A stretch of DNA of 64,000 bases from Sinomicrobium kalidii (GTDB lineage Bacteria; Bacteroidota; Bacteroidia; Flavobacteriales; Flavobacteriaceae): the NCBI RefSeq assembly GCF_021183825.1, contig NZ_CP089211.1, positions 3,702,501 to 3,766,500 of the forward strand, read 5' to 3'. This document shows, one piece after another, positions 16,609 to 25,399 of this stretch (position 1 is the stretch's first letter; each line of letters starts with the position of its first letter). The translations under genes and the position numbers were made by a program. Below the pieces are notes generated by a model, which worked only from the letters and a program-made list of their open reading frames with translations, searched no databases and had not been told where the DNA came from.

Positions 16609-16847
16609 GGTTTTATGTTGTTTTGATAGTATATGTCTATCAATAAATTGGTGTAATTAATACCGGAAGGAAATATTGAAGAAATTATTATTTTTAAGTC
16701 ATTGTGATACAATATTTTAAATCATGTTAAGATTTTGTCCGGCTTTTTTCGGAGAGAATGAAGAAATGTGTTCCGTCAAGAAGTTCAGGGCATTATGCCC
16801 AAAGAAATACTGCGGGGAAAAATATTCATAACCTGTTAATAAATATC

Positions 16848-16879
16848 TTTCTGTAAAACTTATAATTAAGATATATTTG
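16848..16879 (+). promoter_or_regulatory. dnaN: Predicted dnaN promoter
   Basis: TTTC at 16848-16851, 20 bp, then TATATTTG at 16872-16879, an exact TAnnTTTG match. It gives a leader of about 55 nt before the dnaN ATG. Confidence 0.6.
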
Positions 16880-16941
16880 TAGTTGAACATAAGAAATCTC
16901 CTTTTGTGCATTTTGAAGGAAGGAGTCTTAAAAACTAACAG

Positions 16942-18060
16942 ATGAAGTTTATTGTATCCAGTTCGTATTTGTTAAAACAACTACAGGTATTAGGAGGGGT
17001 CATTAACAACAGTAACACCCTGCCCATCTTAGATAACTTTTTATTTGAATTGCAAGGCGAAAAGCTGACGGTTTCGGCTTCGGACCTGGAGACTACCATG
17101 AGCGCGGTGCTTGATGTGGAATCGGATGCCGAGGGGAACATAGCCGTGCCGGCCAGGTTGTTGCTGGATATTCTCAAAACCTTTCCGGAACAGCCGCTCA
17201 CCTTTGTCATGGAAGACAACAATACCATAGAGATCAGTTCCAATCACGGGAAATATGCCCTGGCATATGCAGATGCTTCGGAATTTCCCAAAACAGTAGA
17301 GTTGGCGGACCCGAGTTCCACTTCTGTTGTCGGGGACGTGCTGGCTACTGCGATCAGTAAGACCATTTTTGCCGCGGGTAATGACGATCTGCGCCCCGTG
17401 ATGAGCGGAGTGTTCTTTCAGTTTTCACCTGAGAACCTCACTTTTGTGGCTACAGATGCGCATAAACTTGTTAAATACCAGCGTACGGACCTTTCCGCAA
17501 GCGAAGTCGCCGAATTTATCATGCCGAAAAAACCACTCAACCTGTTGAAAGGAATCCTGGCAGGCAGTGAAACGGAAGTGACCGTAGAATATAACGAGAG
17601 CAATGCCAAATTTACCTTTGATAACGTGGAACTGGTTTGCCGTCTCATTGACGGAAAGTATCCGAATTATGAGGCAGTGATCCCCAAAGAGAATCCTAAC
17701 AAACTTACAATTAACCGGACGCAGTTTCTCAATTCTGCACGCAGGGTGAGTATTTTTTCCAATAAGACCACCCATCAGATCCGTTTGAAGATAGCCGGAG
17801 CCGAGCTCAACATATCTGCCGAGGACATAGATTACAGCAACAAGGCAGAAGAAAGGCTCACCTGTGAATACCAGGGCGATGATATGCAGATAGGCTTTAA
17901 CTCCAGGTTTCTTATCGAAATGCTGAACAACCTTACTGCGGATGATGTATCCGTAGAAATGTCGCTCCCCAACAGGGCCGGTATCCTTACCCCGGTTGAC
18001 GGACTGGACGAAGGGGAATATATAACCATGCTGGTTATGCCGGTCATGTTGAACAATTAA
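16942..18060 (+). CDS. dnaN: DNA polymerase III beta subunit (sliding clamp)
   Basis: A 372-residue protein made of three clamp repeats. N-terminal MKFIVSSSYLLKQLQVLGGVI is standard. Conserved motifs include ASDLETTMS, FVATDAHKLVKYQ in the second domain and the C-terminal LVMPVMLNN, the usual end of Bacteroidota clamps. The ring tethers the replicative polymerase. It is a lone gene here with its own promoter and terminator; neither dnaA nor an origin signature (DnaA-box cluster) is seen nearby. Confidence 0.96.
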   Translation: MKFIVSSSYLLKQLQVLGGVINNSNTLPILDNFLFELQGEKLTVSASDLETTMSAVLDVESDAEGNIAVPARLLLDILKTFPEQPLTFVMEDNNTIEISSNHGKYALAYADASEFPKTVELADPSSTSVVGDVLATAISKTIFAAGNDDLRPVMSGVFFQFSPENLTFVATDAHKLVKYQRTDLSASEVAEFIMPKKPLNLLKGILAGSETEVTVEYNESNAKFTFDNVELVCRLIDGKYPNYEAVIPKENPNKLTINRTQFLNSARRVSIFSNKTTHQIRLKIAGAELNISAEDIDYSNKAEERLTCEYQGDDMQIGFNSRFLIEMLNNLTADDVSVEMSLPNRAGILTPVDGLDEGEYITMLVMPVMLNN

Positions 18061-18110
18061 TTAAAAATCTATACGGAATAATAGTACATAACCGTTATTT
18101 TTATATCAGG

Positions 18111-18145
18111 GCCGTCCCCTTCACTTTTTGGGAACGGCTTTTTTG
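18111..18145 (+). terminator. Rho-independent terminator of dnaN
   Basis: Stem GCCGTCCCC/GGGAACGGC with one mismatch and a 10-nt loop, followed by TTTTTTG, 50 bp after the dnaN stop. Confidence 0.8.
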
Positions 18146-18412
18146 TTGGTAAGAAAAGAGACCGTGCTAAAAAATTGCGGATGATATAAAAACTATTGTA
18201 ATGAGTTGGTTGATCCGGAAATGAAAAAGGTGTTATGTGTTGCGGATTGTGCTGTTACCCGGGAAGCACAAAGGTTTAAAAGCATTTCTTCGGTTAAAAT
18301 AATACCTGCTTAACTTTCGGTAACTTGTAATATTTTACAATTAAAGAACCAAGCTCCACAACTTTAATTCTGGTGCCATTTTAGTTTACAACTATTTTAA
18401 TTCCTGTATCTT

Positions 18413-18490
18413 ATGGTTATTAGGTTACTGAGTTATTAAGTTGCTGAGTTATTGCGTGTTGACTTAATAACGCAGTAACTCAATAACCAT
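18413..18490. repeat. 78-bp inverted repeat with internal octamer repeats
   Basis: The outer arms ATGGTTATT/AATAACCAT are followed inward by GTTACTG/CAGTAAC and GTTATTAAG/CTTAATAAC, with only single-base offsets between them. The left arm and loop are built of octamers of the form GTT(A/G)(C/T)TGA. It lies in the 573-bp dnaN-DUF389 gap. The stretch 18146-18412 before it is AT-rich without a recognisable gene. No T tract follows, so it is not a plain terminator. Confidence 0.7.
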
Positions 18491-18540
18491 GGCAATTTCA
18501 TTGCCTTTCTAAACCACCGGACTGCAAGTCCGGTGGTTTA
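18491..18540. repeat. Two further adjacent hairpins
   Basis: GGCAAT-TTC-ATTGCC (18491-18505) and then a perfect 14-bp stem with a 3-nt loop, TAAACCACCGGACT/AGTCCGGTGGTTTA (18510-18540). They follow the 78-bp inverted repeat without a gap, so three hairpins stand in series. No T tract is present on either strand. Confidence 0.7.
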
Positions 18541-18557
18541 GTTCCGAATGTGGGATT

Positions 18558-18591
18558 TTTGAGAGATGCTATCGGAAATTTATTATCTTTA
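18558..18591 (+). promoter_or_regulatory. Predicted promoter of the DUF389 gene
   Basis: TTTG at 18558-18561, 22 bp, then TATCTTTA at 18584-18591, one mismatch from TAnnTTTG. It begins 18 bp after the last intergenic hairpin. Confidence 0.45.
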
Positions 18592-18633
18592 AGCAACTGA
18601 GTTAAAAAATGTATATAATAAGAAAGTAAGCCG

Positions 18634-19635
18634 TTGAGACTTTTAGAGATCGTTATAGAAAAAGAAGCGAAAGAAGCGACAGAAACACTTCTGGACAGCG
18701 ATGAAGTTATTGAAAAATGGATATCGGAGACCGTAGAAGGCGGTTATATAGTAAAAGTACTCACCCGGGATGAGCACGCCAGGGAACTGCTGGCCTCTCT
18801 CGAAAAACGACCGCATTGCAGGGTGATCATCCATCCTGTGGAAGGAACCTTGCCAAAACCCGATATGCCTGAAAAGGAAGAGGAGGCTAAAATAAAGATC
18901 GGGAAATTCATTGCCATCAGTAAAGAAGAGCTTTACAGTGATATTGATGAACCCGTAAAACTTTCCCTGAATTTTATTCTCATGATTATCCTCTCCACAT
19001 TTGTGGCGGGAATAGGCATTCTGAAGGACAATGTGGCCATTATTATAGGGGCTATGGTCATAGCGCCCTTTCTTGGCCCGAATATGTCTATGGCCTTTGG
19101 TACAACGCTGGGAGACTGGCCTGTCATTAAAAAATCGATAATTACGGGGATCGTCGGTACGCTTATCGCCCTGGTCATTTCCGTGTTATGGGGGATGCTT
19201 GCGGGAGATGTGGGATATATTACCATGGACCCGAATATTGCTTATGATGATATTGTCCTCGCCCTGGTATGCGGTTTTGCAGGGGTGATATCAGCAATTA
19301 GCGGCCAGGGCAGCACCTTAGTGGGTGTCATGGTAGCAGCCGCCCTTTTACCGCCGCTTATGAGGGCCGGCCTGTTACTCGGAGGAACATATTACCGGGA
19401 TGCCTTCAATTCCTTCCTTATTTTTTCCACAAATATCATCTGCCTGAACATTGCGGGTATTATCACTTTTTATTTTGCGGGAATCAGGCCGGGAAGGTGG
19501 TGGGAAAAAGAAAAGGCGAAGAAGAAAACCCGCTACGCCTTTTTGATCTGGTCCCTGGCATTGGTGCTCATTATCCTCACCATTTTACTGATCCGGAAAT
19601 TCGAACCCGGTATGGAAACCGTACCCGGGAAGTGA
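18634..19635 (+). CDS. DUF389/TIGR00341 family membrane protein
   Basis: A 333-residue protein. The first 100 residues form a soluble domain with alternating strands and helices (LLEIVIEKEAKEATETLL...). A block of about six membrane helices follows from residue 112, with the family motifs IGAMVIAPFLGPNMSMAFG and ISAISGQGSTLVGVMVAAALLPPLM. The start is TTG at 18634. The family is widespread but its function is not established; a transport or sensing role is only a guess. The C-terminal tail overlaps no neighbour; the next gene is convergent. Confidence 0.85.
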   Translation: MRLLEIVIEKEAKEATETLLDSDEVIEKWISETVEGGYIVKVLTRDEHARELLASLEKRPHCRVIIHPVEGTLPKPDMPEKEEEAKIKIGKFIAISKEELYSDIDEPVKLSLNFILMIILSTFVAGIGILKDNVAIIIGAMVIAPFLGPNMSMAFGTTLGDWPVIKKSIITGIVGTLIALVISVLWGMLAGDVGYITMDPNIAYDDIVLALVCGFAGVISAISGQGSTLVGVMVAAALLPPLMRAGLLLGGTYYRDAFNSFLIFSTNIICLNIAGIITFYFAGIRPGRWWEKEKAKKKTRYAFLIWSLALVLIILTILLIRKFEPGMETVPGK

Positions 19636-19642
19636 AAAGCCG

Positions 19643-20389
19643 CTATTCGCTCTTTTCTTTATCTTCCCCGTTGTTTTGCTCCTGCAGGTCTTTTATTTCT
19701 TGGATATAGGTGTTCAGTGCTTTGCCGTATTTGGAAGCGGCCACCTCCGGAGACAACGAGGCGTTTATCGTATCCAGGTATTTTAAGCGGGCGTTGGATA
19801 CTTCCGAAAGAGCAATGTACGGAGCTACATAAGAATCGGTATTTCCCAATGCAAAATTCAGGGTATAAAGGTAGCTCCTGGTAGTATTTTTATCTATGAC
19901 CTTCCCCAGTGAGTCCCTTTTCAGGGAGTCGTTACCGGCTTTTAGCTGTGCGGTGATCAATTCCAGGTTTTTCTCCCGGAACTTTCGCATTATTTTCTGG
20001 TATTCCTCCAGTTTTTCATGAGTTTCGGAGCCTTCTACCTTGGCCTCGGCAGAGAAGTAGTTCCAGGAAGTATTGATGGTGATTTCGCCTTTTTCACCAA
20101 AAAAGAGCAGGCTGGTATCTTTGTTTACACTGTTGTGCCGGTTGACAGAGAGGTAAAAGATTTCGGGTGCTTCAATTTCGGTGGTAAAATCAAAATGACT
20201 GTCCCCGTCCACAATTAGCGAATCCAGTGTTACAAGGGTGGAGTCCTTTACCTTTTGCAGGTAAAGGGTGCCTTTTTTCAATCCTTTTACCTGGCCGGTC
20301 ACATGCATTTCGTTCGCGTCGCGGCCACCGCAGGAAAGAAGCAGTAAAAAAGCTGCTGTGAAAGTTATCGTCTTGTTTACGAATGTCAT
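19643..20389 (-). CDS. DUF4369 lipoprotein
   Basis: A 248-residue lipoprotein: signal peptide to LLLLSC (C20), then a DUF4369-type beta domain (VTGQVKGLKKGTLYLQKVKDSTLVTLDSL) up to about residue 120, then a long helical, highly charged segment to the end (KLEEYQKIMRKFREKNLELI). DUF4369 usually precedes an AhpC/TSA-thioredoxin domain in Bacteroidota; here that redox domain is absent, replaced by the helical region. Location is the periplasmic face. Function unknown. Confidence 0.8.
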   Translation of the reverse strand: MTFVNKTITFTAAFLLLLSCGGRDANEMHVTGQVKGLKKGTLYLQKVKDSTLVTLDSLIVDGDSHFDFTTEIEAPEIFYLSVNRHNSVNKDTSLLFFGEKGEITINTSWNYFSAEAKVEGSETHEKLEEYQKIMRKFREKNLELITAQLKAGNDSLKRDSLGKVIDKNTTRSYLYTLNFALGNTDSYVAPYIALSEVSNARLKYLDTINASLSPEVAASKYGKALNTYIQEIKDLQEQNNGEDKEKSE

Positions 20390-20445
20390 AGTTTTTTACA
20401 TGATTAGATTAGCGCTGCAAATATCTTTATTCTGATCCATATAAA

Positions 20446-21711
20446 CTACACCGTAGCGGCAAATTCCATTAACCAGGCACAGAGCATGGCTCCGTAGGTA
20501 CCCACTGCATAACCGAATACGGCCAGGAGTACCCCTACTGTAGTAAGCGAAGGATGAAATGCTGCAGCAACAACAGGAGCAGAAGCCGCTCCGCCCACGT
20601 TGGCCTGGCTGCCCACGGCCAGAAAGAAATACGGTGCCTTTATCCATTTGGCCACCAGGATAAGCAATCCGGCATGGATGGCCATCCATACCAGTCCGAT
20701 AGCCAGCAGCCCGGGATTGTCAAATACGGCTGCCAGGTCCATTTTCATGCCTATGGTGGCTACGAGAATATAGATACAGATACTTCCCAGTTTGCCGGCG
20801 CCGGCACCTTCGTAATTTCTCACCCTGGTAAAAGACAATAGTATCCCAATGGCAGTAGCAATGGAGATCATCCAGAAGAACTGGGAACCAAAGGAAGACA
20901 ATGCGCTTTGTTTGTCTCTTACTGCTTCAAAGGTTGAAATCAGAAATTCAGAGATACCTGTGGCTCCCCAATGAGCAATGCCCACTGTAGTGAAAGCGAT
21001 GGAGAGAATGATCATAAGGTCGGTAAGCGAAGGGTTCCGGGATATTTTTTCTGCAAAAGCGGAAACTTTGTGTTTCAGCTCTTCTATGGCCGAAGCATCT
21101 GCTTTGAGCCAGCGGTCTATCTGCTGGTTTTTACCGATTCCCAGGAGGATTACCGCCATCCACAGGTTGGCCATCACAATATCCACGAGCACCATACCGC
21201 CGTACTTTTCCGGGTTGTATTTGAATATTTCCAGCATGGCAGCCTGGTTGGCCCCACCGCCTATCCAGCTTCCCGCCAGCGTAGCCAGCCCCCGCCACAC
21301 AGCATCGAAGCCCACACCGCCTACGGTATCCGGAGAGACCAGTGAAATCAGTAAAATGGCCAATGGCCCGCCGATCACAATACCTATAGTCCCTGTAAAG
21401 AACATGATAAGCGCTTTGGGTCCCAGGTTAAAGATGGCTTTGAGGTCTATACTGAGTGTCATCAGAACGAGTGCGGCGGGTAGCAAATACCTGCTCGCTA
21501 CATAATACAGGTTGGATGTCTGGTCGTCCACGAGTCCCGTGGAATTATATATGGCCGGAATGAGGTAGCACATCAGAAGGGCGGGGACAATTTTATAGAA
21601 TTTGCTCCAGAATCCCGTGGTCCTGGAAGAGGTGTAGAAAACGAAACCAAGGGCCAGCATTAACAATCCGAAGACAATGATATCGTTAGTAAAAACAGCG
21701 GTTTTTTCCAT
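20446..21711 (-). CDS. DUF819 family integral membrane protein
   Basis: A 421-residue protein with about ten membrane helices and repeated glycine-rich loops (GSWIGGGANQAAML, GSQANVGGAASAPVVAAAF), the DUF819 (YjcL-like) pattern. These resemble the discontinuous helices of secondary transporters. I start it at 21711 (MEKTAVFTND) because the 13 residues upstream are charged/polar and unlike the family. The DUF4369 gene begins 56 bp downstream on the same strand. Substrate unknown. Confidence 0.82.
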   Translation of the reverse strand: MEKTAVFTNDIIVFGLLMLALGFVFYTSSRTTGFWSKFYKIVPALLMCYLIPAIYNSTGLVDDQTSNLYYVASRYLLPAALVLMTLSIDLKAIFNLGPKALIMFFTGTIGIVIGGPLAILLISLVSPDTVGGVGFDAVWRGLATLAGSWIGGGANQAAMLEIFKYNPEKYGGMVLVDIVMANLWMAVILLGIGKNQQIDRWLKADASAIEELKHKVSAFAEKISRNPSLTDLMIILSIAFTTVGIAHWGATGISEFLISTFEAVRDKQSALSSFGSQFFWMISIATAIGILLSFTRVRNYEGAGAGKLGSICIYILVATIGMKMDLAAVFDNPGLLAIGLVWMAIHAGLLILVAKWIKAPYFFLAVGSQANVGGAASAPVVAAAFHPSLTTVGVLLAVFGYAVGTYGAMLCAWLMEFAATV

Positions 21712-21833
21712 ATGACGTCTGTTATTTGCCGGCAAAATACAAAAATACAACAGAACCGGCTCCCGGATTTATATTTTTTCAAAATCCACGTCACGCACTG
21801 TAAAAAAAACAATAGTATTTTTTTAACCTTTTA

Positions 21834-21852
21834 ATTTAGAATAAGTATAAAT
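21834..21852. promoter_or_regulatory. Possible Fur-type iron box
   Basis: ATTTAGAATAAGTATAAAT, an AT-rich sequence with ATTTA/TAAAT arms, resembling iron-responsive boxes seen before Bacteroidota iron genes. It lies 112 bp upstream of the siderophore-interacting protein gene. Assignment rests on resemblance and context only. Confidence 0.3.
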
Positions 21853-21963
21853 AATAATTTAATTTAGCTTCGGGTTTTTTTGAAATGCCTGTGGATAAGA
21901 TATTAAACCGTTGAGGGCACTTCATATGACCTGGTAAAACGAATAGAAAATAATTGGTGAAAT

Positions 21964-22785
21964 ATGGCTGATAAAAAGAATGATGTGCTAAGAGCAGTAC
22001 TTCACGTAAAGCGAAAGGAATATATAACCCCGCATTATATCCGGGTAGTTCTGACAGGAGATCACATAGAACAATTTGCAGATACTACCGTAGGTGTGAA
22101 TAACAAGATATTGGTTCCGCCGAAGGGTGTAGACAAAATCCATTTTCCGGAATTCGATGAAGTAAAAAACGAATGGATACAACCTCCGGAGCACCTTCGC
22201 CCGGTGATACGTACCTATACGCACCGGGGTATTGATGTGGAAAACAGGGAGATGATCGTCGACTTTGTTTATCACGGTGATCACAGTCCCGCGTCAGGAT
22301 GGGCAGGACGGGCAAAAGAAGGGGACCAGCTCGGTGTATTGATGAAAGCGGGGAAGAGAACCCTGTACCCTGAGGCCGACTGGTACCTGCTGGCCGGAGA
22401 TGCCACGGCAATTCCCGTTTTGGGGGCTATTCTGGAAAGTTTGCCTTCAACTGCCCGTGTAACGGCTGTTTTAGAGGTTCACGGAGAAGAAGACGAACAG
22501 CAACTGTACACGGAAGCACAGCTCGATATATGCTGGTTACACAACCCTTCCCCGGAGGAAGGCAGTAAACTGGCGGATGCTGTCAAACAGGTGCAGCTAC
22601 CCGAAGAGGGGACCCGGTTCGGGTATGTAGCCGCCGAATTTTCAAGTGTGAAAGAAATCCGGCAGTACCTGCGTAAAGAACTGGGGTGGACCGCCGGGGA
22701 ACTTTATGCCTATTCCTACTGGAAAGCGGGAATGGCGGAAGATCAATCCGCTGCCGACCGGCGAAAGGAAAAACAGCGTGCATAG
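21964..22785 (+). CDS. Siderophore-interacting protein (FAD-dependent ferric reductase)
   Basis: A 273-residue two-domain flavoprotein: an N-terminal FAD-binding beta-barrel with RTYTHRGID (the R-x-Y-T FAD motif) and ASGWAGRAKEGDQLGV, then a C-terminal NAD(P)H-binding domain (YLLAGDATAIPVLGAILES; YAYSYWKAG). It matches the SIP/ViuB/YqjH family, which reduces ferric siderophores in the cytosol to free iron. It is monocistronic, convergent with the HAD gene downstream. Confidence 0.9.
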   Translation: MADKKNDVLRAVLHVKRKEYITPHYIRVVLTGDHIEQFADTTVGVNNKILVPPKGVDKIHFPEFDEVKNEWIQPPEHLRPVIRTYTHRGIDVENREMIVDFVYHGDHSPASGWAGRAKEGDQLGVLMKAGKRTLYPEADWYLLAGDATAIPVLGAILESLPSTARVTAVLEVHGEEDEQQLYTEAQLDICWLHNPSPEEGSKLADAVKQVQLPEEGTRFGYVAAEFSSVKEIRQYLRKELGWTAGELYAYSYWKAGMAEDQSAADRRKEKQRA

Positions 22786-22804
22786 CGGTATTCCGGTAGC
22801 ATCC

Positions 22805-23614
22805 TTAAAATACCTTTTGAATATATTTGGCTACCCCGTCTTCCTTGTGATGGGCTGTAAGGGCATCTGCCACTGCTTTTACTTCGTCACGGGCGTTGGC
22901 TACGGCAACTCCGTGTCCTACGGCGGCGATCATTTCGGTGTCGTTATAATTGTCGCCGAACGCAATGGCCTGCTCCAGTGACAGGTTGTAGTGGGCAAGC
23001 AGTTTTTGTATGCCGGTAAGTTTGGAAACTTCCTTACTGGCAATTTCAATATAGGTGTCTTTGGAACGGTAAAGGTGAAGACCATCGCCCAGGTGTTTGC
23101 TGAAATTCCGGTAGGCTTTTTCAATAAGGTGCGCATCACCCATACAGGTAATTTTATGCGCTCCTTTTTGCAGGGGTTCCCATTCGTCTACAACAGCCCG
23201 GTTGGGTTTTATTTCAGGGCTTATCCTGGTATTGTTCTCTTCCCTTTTCGCCCAGCGGTCATAAGATTCCACATACCACGAATTGGTGTTGAACAGGCTG
23301 ATATGAAATTTCCCTTCGGGATTGTTCTCGTTGTAGTTGACAATGTGTTTTACGGTATCCAGGGGGATTTCGGTGGAATGTATGGACTGCTCATCCACCA
23401 GTACAAGGGCGCCGTTATAACATACCAGGGGGGATCGGGAAACATCCAGTTTTTCCTGCAGATGGTACATTTGTTTGGGCATCCTTGCGGAAACCAGTAT
23501 TACAGGGATATCGTTTTTTATCCTTTTTATTTCGTTTACAGTGAGGGCAGACAAGTCCCTTTCGGCATTGAGTAAAGTACCGTCTATATCGGTGAAAAGT
23601 ATTTTGTATGTCAT
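22805..23614 (-). CDS. Cof-type HAD-IIB phosphatase
   Basis: A 269-residue HAD hydrolase: nucleophile motif FTDIDGTLL (D8, D10), motif II Ser in VILVSARMP, and motif III/IV region KLTGIQKLLAHY...IAFGDNYNDTEMI with the Lys and Asp residues, with a C2B cap between. I start at 23614 (MTYKILFTD); an upstream in-frame Met would add 19 residues not seen in the family. Likely a sugar-phosphate or flavin-nucleotide phosphatase. It may be the last gene of the SPFH operon, 91 bp after the Arc-like gene. Confidence 0.88.
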   Translation of the reverse strand: MTYKILFTDIDGTLLNAERDLSALTVNEIKRIKNDIPVILVSARMPKQMYHLQEKLDVSRSPLVCYNGALVLVDEQSIHSTEIPLDTVKHIVNYNENNPEGKFHISLFNTNSWYVESYDRWAKREENNTRISPEIKPNRAVVDEWEPLQKGAHKITCMGDAHLIEKAYRNFSKHLGDGLHLYRSKDTYIEIASKEVSKLTGIQKLLAHYNLSLEQAIAFGDNYNDTEMIAAVGHGVAVANARDEVKAVADALTAHHKEDGVAKYIQKVF

Positions 23615-23705
23615 AACCGGAGTTGTAGCAATTTTTGCGATGCAATAAAGCGAATATATTTCGCATATCAAATTTCAGGAGAATGATTTTTGTCCGCTGT
23701 CCCGG

Positions 23706-23873
23706 TCATTGGTCGTCCTTTTTTTTCGGGGCCCGCTTGGCCTGTTTTAACGATTGCATAAGCATCCACTCTATCTGGCCGTTGGTGCTGCGGAACTCGT
23801 CGGCGGCCCACTTTTCGATAGCTTTGAGCATTTCTTCGTTAATGCGCAGTGCGAATGCTTTTTTCTTTGCCAT
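23706..23873 (-). CDS. Small Arc-like (ribbon-helix-helix) protein
   Basis: A 55-residue basic protein beginning MAKKKAFALRINEEMLKAIE, a short strand followed by two helices, then a Lys-rich tail. This is the ribbon-helix-helix form of Arc-type DNA-binding proteins. Its ATG is 3 bp after the stop of the serine hydrolase gene, so it is co-transcribed. No toxin partner is recognisable beside it. It may be a local regulator of the SPFH operon. Confidence 0.75.
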   Translation of the reverse strand: MAKKKAFALRINEEMLKAIEKWAADEFRSTNGQIEWMLMQSLKQAKRAPKKKDDQ

Positions 23874-23876
23874 GTC

Positions 23877-25229
23877 TTAATCTTTTATAAGCAGAACCTC
23901 CTGGCCGTTCTGATACAGGGTGAGTCCTACTATCGTATCATTTTCATCAGCTTCAAATATTAACCTCGCGAGAACGGTCTTATAAAAAAAACTGTGATCC
24001 CCGCTATAATATATGCGTTGTTCCGGTTGTCCGGGTATAGCGGCATAAAGGGCATTGTTTTTTACCGTAAAACGGATACGGAAGCCCAGGCCGTTATTTT
24101 GATAACTCCCCGCATAGTGTTGCAGTTTTTCCGGTTTGATATCCATGGCTTCGGGTGTCGTCAGCAGTTTGTGTTTTTCCGGGGCTACCAGGTGCATGGC
24201 GATATCTTCCGCCGGGCTGCTCCCGGAATTGACCACTATGGCAACCACCCGTTTTTGCACGGGGTTTATGGCGAGGAATGAGCGAAATCCGCCCGTACCG
24301 CCGTTGTGAAAAGCAATATCCCCTGAAAAATGCCACCCGAGGCCGTATTTCCGGTTGTCTTTACCGGTGAAATGGGGTTGCATGGTAAGGCTTGCCGCTT
24401 CTTTTAAGGGGTTTTCCGGGGTAAGGTAAGTCTTTCCGTAAGCCAGGAGGTCAGTGATACTGGCTTTTAATGCCCCGGCTCCGGCGAGGGCTTTAAAGTC
24501 CCAGTGGCTTACGGGATTGTTCCCCATATAACCCGTAGCCAGATTGCCTGTCTGTCCTTCCGGGACTTTTATAAAAGTATGTTTTAATTTTAAAGGAGAT
24601 AAAATTTCCTTCCGGAGGAGTTTGTCGTAATCAGTCTGCTGGCTCAGGGCAAGTAATTCGCCCAGGAGCCCTGCTCCCAGATTGGAATACAAATACCTTT
24701 TGCCGATGGCTGTCGGTTTATAATGCCGGAGGTAATCGAACAGTTGTTTCCGGTCATAATCCCTGTAGGGGTTATCCAGGGAAGAAGGCGCCAGGTTATC
24801 CGGAAGGCGCGGCAATCCCGATGTATGCGTAGAAAGCTGTTTGAGCAGTATAGCGTTTCCCGTGCTGTCCCTGAGCCTGATGGAATCGGGGAGCAATGTG
24901 TCTGCCGGGTAATTCAGCTTCAGTTTCCCAGCTGTGGTATATTTGGCCAGTAACAGGCCCGTGTAGGTCTTGGTTATGGAACCTATTTCATAAAGGGTGT
25001 TTTTGTCGGCTTTTTCCTTTTTCGCAATGTTTTTATGTCCGTATATAAAGTAATGTTCTTCTTTCCCCTCTTCCCATATACCAACGGCTACAGAAGGGTA
25101 GACCTTGTTGTCCACACGTGTCTTGATCTCATCCTTGACGGGTTGCGTTATTTGTGCGGTACAAAACTGTCCCGTAAGGATCAGCAGAGCGAGGGAACTG
25201 TGGTATTTTACTGTTTTTTTACGTTTCAT
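23877..25229 (-). CDS. Serine hydrolase, class C beta-lactamase family, exported
   Basis: A 450-residue protein with signal peptide (cut near CTAQ, residue 26). The catalytic Ser-x-x-Lys is S84-ITK87, the Tyr motif YSNLG lies near residue 180, and HNGGTGG replaces the KTG box near residue 310, as is common in this family. A C-terminal lipocalin-like region covers about residues 355-450. Members include esterases, D-aminopeptidases and DD-peptidases; true beta-lactamase activity cannot be assumed. Middle of a leftward operon with an SPFH protein. Confidence 0.87.
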   Translation of the reverse strand: MKRKKTVKYHSSLALLILTGQFCTAQITQPVKDEIKTRVDNKVYPSVAVGIWEEGKEEHYFIYGHKNIAKKEKADKNTLYEIGSITKTYTGLLLAKYTTAGKLKLNYPADTLLPDSIRLRDSTGNAILLKQLSTHTSGLPRLPDNLAPSSLDNPYRDYDRKQLFDYLRHYKPTAIGKRYLYSNLGAGLLGELLALSQQTDYDKLLRKEILSPLKLKHTFIKVPEGQTGNLATGYMGNNPVSHWDFKALAGAGALKASITDLLAYGKTYLTPENPLKEAASLTMQPHFTGKDNRKYGLGWHFSGDIAFHNGGTGGFRSFLAINPVQKRVVAIVVNSGSSPAEDIAMHLVAPEKHKLLTTPEAMDIKPEKLQHYAGSYQNNGLGFRIRFTVKNNALYAAIPGQPEQRIYYSGDHSFFYKTVLARLIFEADENDTIVGLTLYQNGQEVLLIKD

Positions 25230-25314
25230 ATATCAATCTGTGTTGGTGGCGATCAGGTATGTAGCGGCAAAGTTAAGGATGTTGGCATAGTTGTGGGAAA
25301 TTCCGGGTGCTTTT

Positions 25315-25398
25315 TTATACCGTACCCAGAAACCAGGTGAGGAGCAAGGACAGGATGGTCAGAAGTATATGTAACATGATCCGGTTTTTATAATCCAT
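25315..25398 (-). CDS. 27-residue single-helix membrane microprotein
   Basis: An ATG one base after the stop of the SPFH gene (TGA-T-ATG) opens a 27-codon frame: a short basic head (MDYKNR) followed by a 20-residue hydrophobic helix (IMLHILLTILSLLLTWFLGT). The tight spacing suggests translational coupling. Composition fits a membrane microprotein, perhaps binding the SPFH scaffold. Such a short frame could occur by chance, so confidence is moderate. Confidence 0.45.
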   Translation of the reverse strand: MDYKNRIMLHILLTILSLLLTWFLGTV

Positions 25399-25399
25399 A

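Noticed and set aside
16724..16831. A 35-codon cysteine-containing frame (four Cys) on the plus strand upstream of dnaN
   Set aside because: No good promoter or conserved context, AT-rich surroundings, and frames of this length are expected by chance.
18221..18313. A 30-codon frame starting MKKVLCVADC in the dnaN-DUF389 gap
   Set aside because: No promoter, no signal or domain feature, and it stands between a terminator and a hairpin cluster.
16942..18633. A replication origin next to dnaN
   Set aside because: No dnaA gene and no cluster of DnaA boxes; the hairpins in the gap do not resemble an oriC.
23877..25229. Antibiotic-inactivating class C beta-lactamase
   Set aside because: The SxxK and YxN motifs are shared with many esterases and peptidases. 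The KTG box is replaced by HNGG and there is an extra C-terminal domain, so resistance should not be claimed.
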